Positions 60,698 through 64,000 of a stretch of DNA of 64,000 nucleotides are shown piece by piece. A program made the translations under genes and the position numbers. Numbering within the stretch: position 1 is the first letter of the stretch; each line of letters opens with the position of its first letter. The notes beneath the pieces were generated by a model. The model had not been told where the DNA came from, ran no database searches, and worked only from the letters and a program-made list of their open reading frames with translations. Source of the stretch: Mycobacterium sp. 1164966.3 (GTDB lineage Bacteria; Actinomycetota; Actinomycetes; Mycobacteriales; Mycobacteriaceae); NCBI RefSeq assembly GCF_001665395.1, contig NZ_LZSG01000064.1, positions 1 to 64,000 on the forward strand, given 5' to 3'.

Positions 60698-61138
60698 ATG
60701 GAAGTAACGCACTCGACGTTCACGCTGGAACGCCGCTACCCGGCCTCGATTGAGCGGGTGTTCGAGGCATGGGCAAATCCGGGGGCGCGCAAGCGCTGGA
60801 TGGCTCAGGGAGCAGACCACTCACAGAACTTCGTTGTTGGCGGTCTCGAGACCGTCAAGGGGTTCGATCCACACGGCCGCCCGCTGACCTACCAAGCGCA
60901 GTACGCCGAGATCGTAACCAATGAACGAATTCTCACCACGTCAACGCTGCACACCGGAGACCGGCTATCGACCGTCTCGGTCACCAGTGTCGAATTCCAA
61001 GCAGAGGACACTGGCACCCTGCTGATATTGACCGAGCATGGCATGTATCTGCCCGGCCAGGAGCAACCAGATTGGCGTGAGCATGGAACCGCCAAGCAAT
61101 TGGACACTCTGGCTGCGGAATTCGCAAACGACCACTAG
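60698..61138 (+). CDS. SRPBCC/AHSA1-like protein
   Basis: A 146-residue AHSA1-type ligand-binding protein: TFTLERRYPASIERVFEAW near the start, ARKRWMAQGAD, and the last helix EHGTAKQLDTLAAEF. ATG 60698 is 7 bases after AGGGAA, whereas the GTG at 60692 would be too close. The ArsR-AHSA1 pair is very common in bacteria; its role is unknown. The VOC gene follows by 15 bases. Confidence 0.88.
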   Translation: MEVTHSTFTLERRYPASIERVFEAWANPGARKRWMAQGADHSQNFVVGGLETVKGFDPHGRPLTYQAQYAEIVTNERILTTSTLHTGDRLSTVSVTSVEFQAEDTGTLLILTEHGMYLPGQEQPDWREHGTAKQLDTLAAEFANDH

Positions 61139-61153
61139 GACAAAGGAGAACTG

Positions 61154-61513
61154 ATGATGGCTCAAGTTGATTACGTGCTTGCAGTGCTCGCCGTTAGCGA
61201 CATCGAGGCGGGTAAGTCTTGGTATACACAACTTTTCGGCCGCGGACCTGATAACAATCCAATGTCGAACCTTGTCGAATGGCAGGTCACCGACAGCGGG
61301 TGGGTGCAGGTGACGGAGGACCCTCAGCGCGCCGGCAACGGGATGCTCAACCTGGCAGTGTCCGACATCGAGGCAGCTGCTCGGGAACTTCGCGCGATGG
61401 GTATAGGCGCTGGCGAGATCATCAACGCCAACAAGGGCGTACGACTGTGCCCAATCACCGACCCTGACAGCAATAAGATCCAGCTGGTCGGCAATTTCCG
61501 AGTGAAATACTGA
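61154..61513 (+). CDS. VOC family (glyoxalase-like) protein
   Basis: A 119-residue VOC domain: DYVLAVLAVSDIEAGKSWYTQL at the start, then NPMSNLVEWQVTDSGWVQV, and PITDPDSNKIQLVGNF at the end, where the last metal Glu of active enzymes is replaced by Gln. ATG 61154 lies 5 bases after AAAGGAG. It is the third gene of the ArsR operon, probably a stress or ligand-binding protein. Confidence 0.87.
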   Translation: MMAQVDYVLAVLAVSDIEAGKSWYTQLFGRGPDNNPMSNLVEWQVTDSGWVQVTEDPQRAGNGMLNLAVSDIEAAARELRAMGIGAGEIINANKGVRLCPITDPDSNKIQLVGNFRVKY

Positions 61514-61930
61514 CGTACTGACCGGCTCGCAGTCACTCCCCTACGCAAGAACTCGCACTTCGTGAGCACGCACCGTTATCAGCTAGGGTCTCGCGTGGCA
61601 GTACACGAAAGTGCGCGAACCTCTTGACGATTGGCCGATCTGAACACGCCCACGGCGCGGATCTGTGTTCTCATTTCCTGATCGGTTGCCTGCAGCGGGT
61701 TCGGGTGTTAGGTGAAAGCTTGAACGTACCCCGGGCGGCCGACCGCAGAACCCGCTATCGACCACCCACCCGCCACCTCCCCCACACCGCCGGCGATACG
61801 TCACGGTGACGAATTATCCTGTGGCGCAGGGCTATTGAACTATCCCTCAAGTTCGGGCCGACAATGCTCCGGGCGGCCCCTGGCATGGCTGAGGAACTGC
61901 CCGGGTTCATTCCATAGGTTGTATGGCCGA
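61514..61930. other. 417-base non-coding region with repeat copy B
   Basis: No gene is supported. Repeat B lies at 61623-61833, and an imperfect inverted repeat (CGCACTTCGTG near 61554, complementary to CACGAAAGTGCG near 61604) could end the VOC operon transcript. Confidence 0.45.
61623..61833. repeat. diverged direct repeat, copy B
   Basis: The second copy of the element at 59980-60242, same orientation, shorter by about 50 bases. The shared end block with CGTCAC-N-GTGACG is at 61799-61833. The two copies are 1.6 kb apart and bracket the ArsR-AHSA1-VOC operon. Confidence 0.7.
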
Positions 61931-62497
61931 TCAGTCGTGTTTCGCCTCGTAGCGCAGCAGGACCGTGCCGCCCGGGAAGGTGCGGTTCTCCAACAGTCGC
62001 AGCGAAATCCACGACGGCAGTGTAGGAAAGAACGGTGTACCGCCGCCTACGGCGGTGGGCGTGACCATGATCCGGTACTCATCCACCAGCCCGGCCTGCA
62101 CGATCGGTGCCGCCAGCGTCGCGCCGGCCACCTCCAGCCTGCCGTCGATTTCGGCTTTCAGCTTCGTCACCACCTCGACCGGGTCGCCGCGTTCCAGGCG
62201 GGAGTTCCAGTCGACGGACTCCAGGGTGCGCGAGAACACGACCTTGGGCATGTCGCGCCAGATGCGGGCGAAGTCGACGATCACAGGGGTGGCGTCCGGG
62301 GCCTTATCGGCAGTCGGCCAGTACGCGGACATCAATTCGTATAGCCGCCGCCCGTAGAACGATAGGGCGGTCTCCCGCTCGAAGTCGTTCCAGTACTGGT
62401 GCAGTTCTTCGCTTGGATCGGACCAATCAATGTTGCCTTGTGCGTCGGCGATGTACCCGTCCACCGACACGTTGAAGCCATAGATGAGTTTGCCCAT
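61931..62497 (-). CDS. dihydrofolate reductase family protein (RibD C-terminal type)
   Basis: A 188-residue protein with the DHFR/RibD_C fold: LIYGFNVSVDGYIADAQGNI at the start, FYGRRLYELMSAYWP, and the late VAGATLAAPIVQAGLVDEYR with VGGGTPFFP. It probably reduces a folate- or pyrimidine-like compound with NADPH, but these short homologues mostly lack known substrate. Start ATG 62497; the upstream extension to 62548 is not family-like. Confidence 0.88.
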   Translation of the reverse strand: MGKLIYGFNVSVDGYIADAQGNIDWSDPSEELHQYWNDFERETALSFYGRRLYELMSAYWPTADKAPDATPVIVDFARIWRDMPKVVFSRTLESVDWNSRLERGDPVEVVTKLKAEIDGRLEVAGATLAAPIVQAGLVDEYRIMVTPTAVGGGTPFFPTLPSWISLRLLENRTFPGGTVLLRYEAKHD

Positions 62498-62595
62498 GCG
62501 GATCAGACTGCACCGGAGGGCAAAACTCATCGCGACGCGACGCGACACGCACGTGCTGGCTCACGTGGGCTCAAGTCGCTGTGCATTCGTCGACG

Positions 62596-62964
62596 TCAGG
62601 CCACAGCCTTCTCGATGAGCGCTCGAATCTTGGCCTCCGTAGCGGCATCCAGCGAAGTGAGGGTCCACGCGACCGGGTGCATGTGGGCGCCCTGCTCGCG
62701 TGCTGGGTTCAGTGCTTCGCCAAAGCCGAAAGCGATGAAGTCCCGATCCGGTTTGATGTAGCAGACGTCCTTGCCGTCCTTGACATAGAACGGTAATCCC
62801 CAACGAACGATCGGCTGCAACGACGGTGCGCTCTCTCGGATAATGCTGTGCAGGCGTTGTCCAATCTCCCGGTACTGCGCGGGTGCTTCACCGAGTTTGG
62901 CGAGGACGGCCGTGTCGCCCTTCTTCGTGAACAATTGCCCAGCCTCCTTCAGGTTCGTAGTCAA
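62596..62964 (-). CDS. DUF1801 family protein
   Basis: A 122-residue DUF1801 protein: RLHSIIRESAPSLQPIVRWGLPFY, then VCYIKPDRDFIAFGFGEAL. The family is a small YdhG-like fold without proven activity. The start ATG 62964 lies 14 bases from the TetR operator, on the opposite side of the TetR gene, so it is probably a target of that repressor. Confidence 0.85.
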   Translation of the reverse strand: MTTNLKEAGQLFTKKGDTAVLAKLGEAPAQYREIGQRLHSIIRESAPSLQPIVRWGLPFYVKDGKDVCYIKPDRDFIAFGFGEALNPAREQGAHMHPVAWTLTSLDAATEAKIRALIEKAVA

Positions 62965-62978
62965 ATCAATTCAAGAAT

Positions 62979-63013
62979 GATAGTACTACTCTCAAGATAA
63001 GAGTAGTACTATC
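62979..63013. promoter_or_regulatory. perfect inverted-repeat operator for the TetR gene
   Basis: GATAGTACTACTCT and its exact reverse complement are separated by 7 bases, and the whole 35 bases fill the gap between the divergent DUF1801 and TetR starts (ends 5 bases before the TetR GTG). It also contains the core AGTACT twice (palindromic). It is a very likely binding site for the TetR protein. Confidence 0.85.
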
Positions 63014-63018
63014 ACATC

Positions 63019-63699
63019 GTGGCGACACAAGCACGGACTCGTCTCGCTCGTCGCGCAGTCATCGACGCCGCCGGCTCCCTGTTTCTTGAGCGTGGCTACG
63101 GGGCGACGACGATCGATGCGATCAGCGCTCGCTCGGAGGTCCCGCCCGCCACCGTGTACCGCTTGTTCTCGTCGAAGAGGGGGATCCTCAAAGCGTTGCT
63201 TGATTCGTCGGTCGCCGGAGACGACGCGCCGGTTCCGATGGCCGAACGCCCGTCGGTTCGATCGCTCCTGGCTGATCCAGATCCGAGGTCCATGTTGGCA
63301 AGCTTCGTGCACATCGTCGCCGAGGTGAACGCGAGGATGGCCGCGGTCTATCGCATCCTCACCAGCGCCGCTGCATCAGACGACGGCGCCGCGACGCTCC
63401 TCGACGAGTTGACCCAACAGCGTCGACGAGGCCAAGGGCAGATCACTCGTGCTCTGGCACGACGGCGAATGTTGCGGGACCCCCTGCGAGAGCGTGATGC
63501 CGCCGACATCGTTCACGCCCTCGCGTCTCCGGAGGTGTACGGGCTGCTCGTCGTCGACCGAGACTGGCCACCGCAACGGTACGAGACGTGGCTCACCGAG
63601 ACCCTGGTAAAGCAACTGCTATCGCAGTGCTTCGGTGCGTGCTGTTACGCGGTGGCGCTGACGGTTTCCGTTGTGCTGTTAGCGCAGTCGGGTGTGTGA
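63019..63699 (+). CDS. TetR-family transcriptional regulator
   Basis: A 226-residue regulator. The HTH is LFLERGYGATTIDAISARSEVPPATVYRLF (about residues 21-50, read in parts), followed by a ligand domain. Start GTG 63019 is only 5 bases after the operator, so it may be leaderless and autorepressed. The last 25 residues (CFGACCYAVALTVSVVLLAQ) form a hydrophobic, Cys-containing tail that is unusual for TetR proteins and follows the normal end (WLTETLVKQLL). Confidence 0.88.
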   Translation: MATQARTRLARRAVIDAAGSLFLERGYGATTIDAISARSEVPPATVYRLFSSKRGILKALLDSSVAGDDAPVPMAERPSVRSLLADPDPRSMLASFVHIVAEVNARMAAVYRILTSAAASDDGAATLLDELTQQRRRGQGQITRALARRRMLRDPLRERDAADIVHALASPEVYGLLVVDRDWPPQRYETWLTETLVKQLLSQCFGACCYAVALTVSVVLLAQSGV

Positions 63700-63836
63700 T
63701 GGTTGGAAAGCCGTAACTCCCGCAGCTGAACTAATCCACGTCCCGGCTAACGCGGCATAGTTATTGGGATTGGTAGCCGTCCCAACACGTTGTACTGGCA
63801 ACGCTGATGGATTGACGCCGTCGAAGGGAACCGACG

Positions 63837-64000
63837 ATGAACCGAATCTCGCGGTTCGCAACGATATTGGTGATATCAGGCGGCGTGGGTCTGGCCGGTG
63901 TGAGTGTTACCGACGGGACGGCACAAGCGACTGGCCCCAGCTATCAGGGTGGTAACTGCCCGGGCGGGATGACATGTACTCATTGGTGCCCCGGCGACCC
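63837..64000 (+). CDS. secreted Cys-containing protein, truncated by the window edge
   Basis: The first 54 codons of a gene from ATG 63837 after AAGGGAACC. A signal peptide (RFATILVISGGVGLAGVSV, cut near AQA) precedes a Gly/Cys-rich mature start (NCPGGMTCTHWCPGD). Three Cys and the WCPGD pattern recall short exported mycobacterial proteins, but the rest is not visible. No further statement is possible. Confidence 0.7.
   Translation, partial: MNRISRFATILVISGGVGLAGVSVTDGTAQATGPSYQGGNCPGGMTCTHWCPGD

Overview
The window looks like chromosomal DNA of a Mycobacterium, probably a slow-growing non-tuberculous species. The DNA is GC-rich, with many GTG starts and G/C-rich third codon positions. Diagnostic genes are a PPE-SVP protein, a furA-katG pair, a WhiB4-type regulator, two secreted cutinase-like proteins, an L,D-transpeptidase, a fatty-acyl-AMP ligase, two mycobacterial-type SAM methyltransferases, a membrane/F420-type PPOX fusion, and close look-alikes (from memory, not searched) of M. 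tuberculosis Rv0315 (GH16), Rv2525c (DUF1906) and Rv1987 (CBM2). No rRNA, tRNA, CRISPR array, transposase or phage gene was seen.

Layout. 1-10.9 kb: lipid and redox metabolism (LLM flavoprotein, acyltransferase, serine hydrolase, acyl-AMP ligase coupled to a DUF2071 gene, SDR, septum-formation-like membrane protein, HSL-type esterase). 11-21 kb: a GlxA-type regulator with a DJ-1 hydrolase, thiol peroxidase, NYN protein overlapping a nitronate-monooxygenase-like gene, epoxide-hydrolase-like enzyme, tautomerase, methyltransferase, secreted GH16, aldehyde dehydrogenase, M48 protease. 21-27 kb: acyltransferase-3, then a minus-strand run of quinone-reductase-like enzyme, amino-acid permease and two Gfo/Idh/MocA dehydrogenases, the first frameshifted. 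28-36 kb: cutinase, Tat-exported DUF1906 protein, HxlR regulator, a frameshifted carboxymuconolactone-decarboxylase-like gene, glycerophosphodiesterase, katG-furA, L,D-transpeptidase. 36-48 kb: FAD/Rieske oxidoreductase, DUF899, PPE-SHOCT, MocR regulator, methyltransferase, lipoprotein, thioredoxin-like protein, hydroxyacid dehydrogenase, DMT transporter, second cutinase. 48-56 kb: second aldehyde dehydrogenase, WhiB4, CitE-like lyase, cyclic-nucleotide-binding/RHH protein, membrane-PPOX fusion, MEDS/HATPase regulator, P450. 57-64 kb is more accessory: CBM2 protein, Baeyer-Villiger-type monooxygenase, VapC remnant, ArsR-AHSA1-VOC operon bracketed by diverged direct repeats, DHFR-like and DUF1801 genes, a TetR gene behind a perfect operator, and a truncated secreted protein at the edge.

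Structure beyond genes: five copies of a 56-57 bp near-palindrome lie between genes, four of them directly at 3' ends. A TACC-N3-GGTA inverted repeat occurs twice before the P450 and once before the monooxygenase, which suggests shared control. The ArsR and TetR genes carry clear inverted-repeat operators at their starts, and a near-consensus CRP-type site precedes whiB4. I found no complete, obviously new multi-gene system. The strongest leads are the palindrome family, the repeat-bracketed ArsR cassette, the shared P450/monooxygenase operator, two unusual domain fusions (PPE-SHOCT and cNMP-RHH), and two apparent single-base frameshifts.
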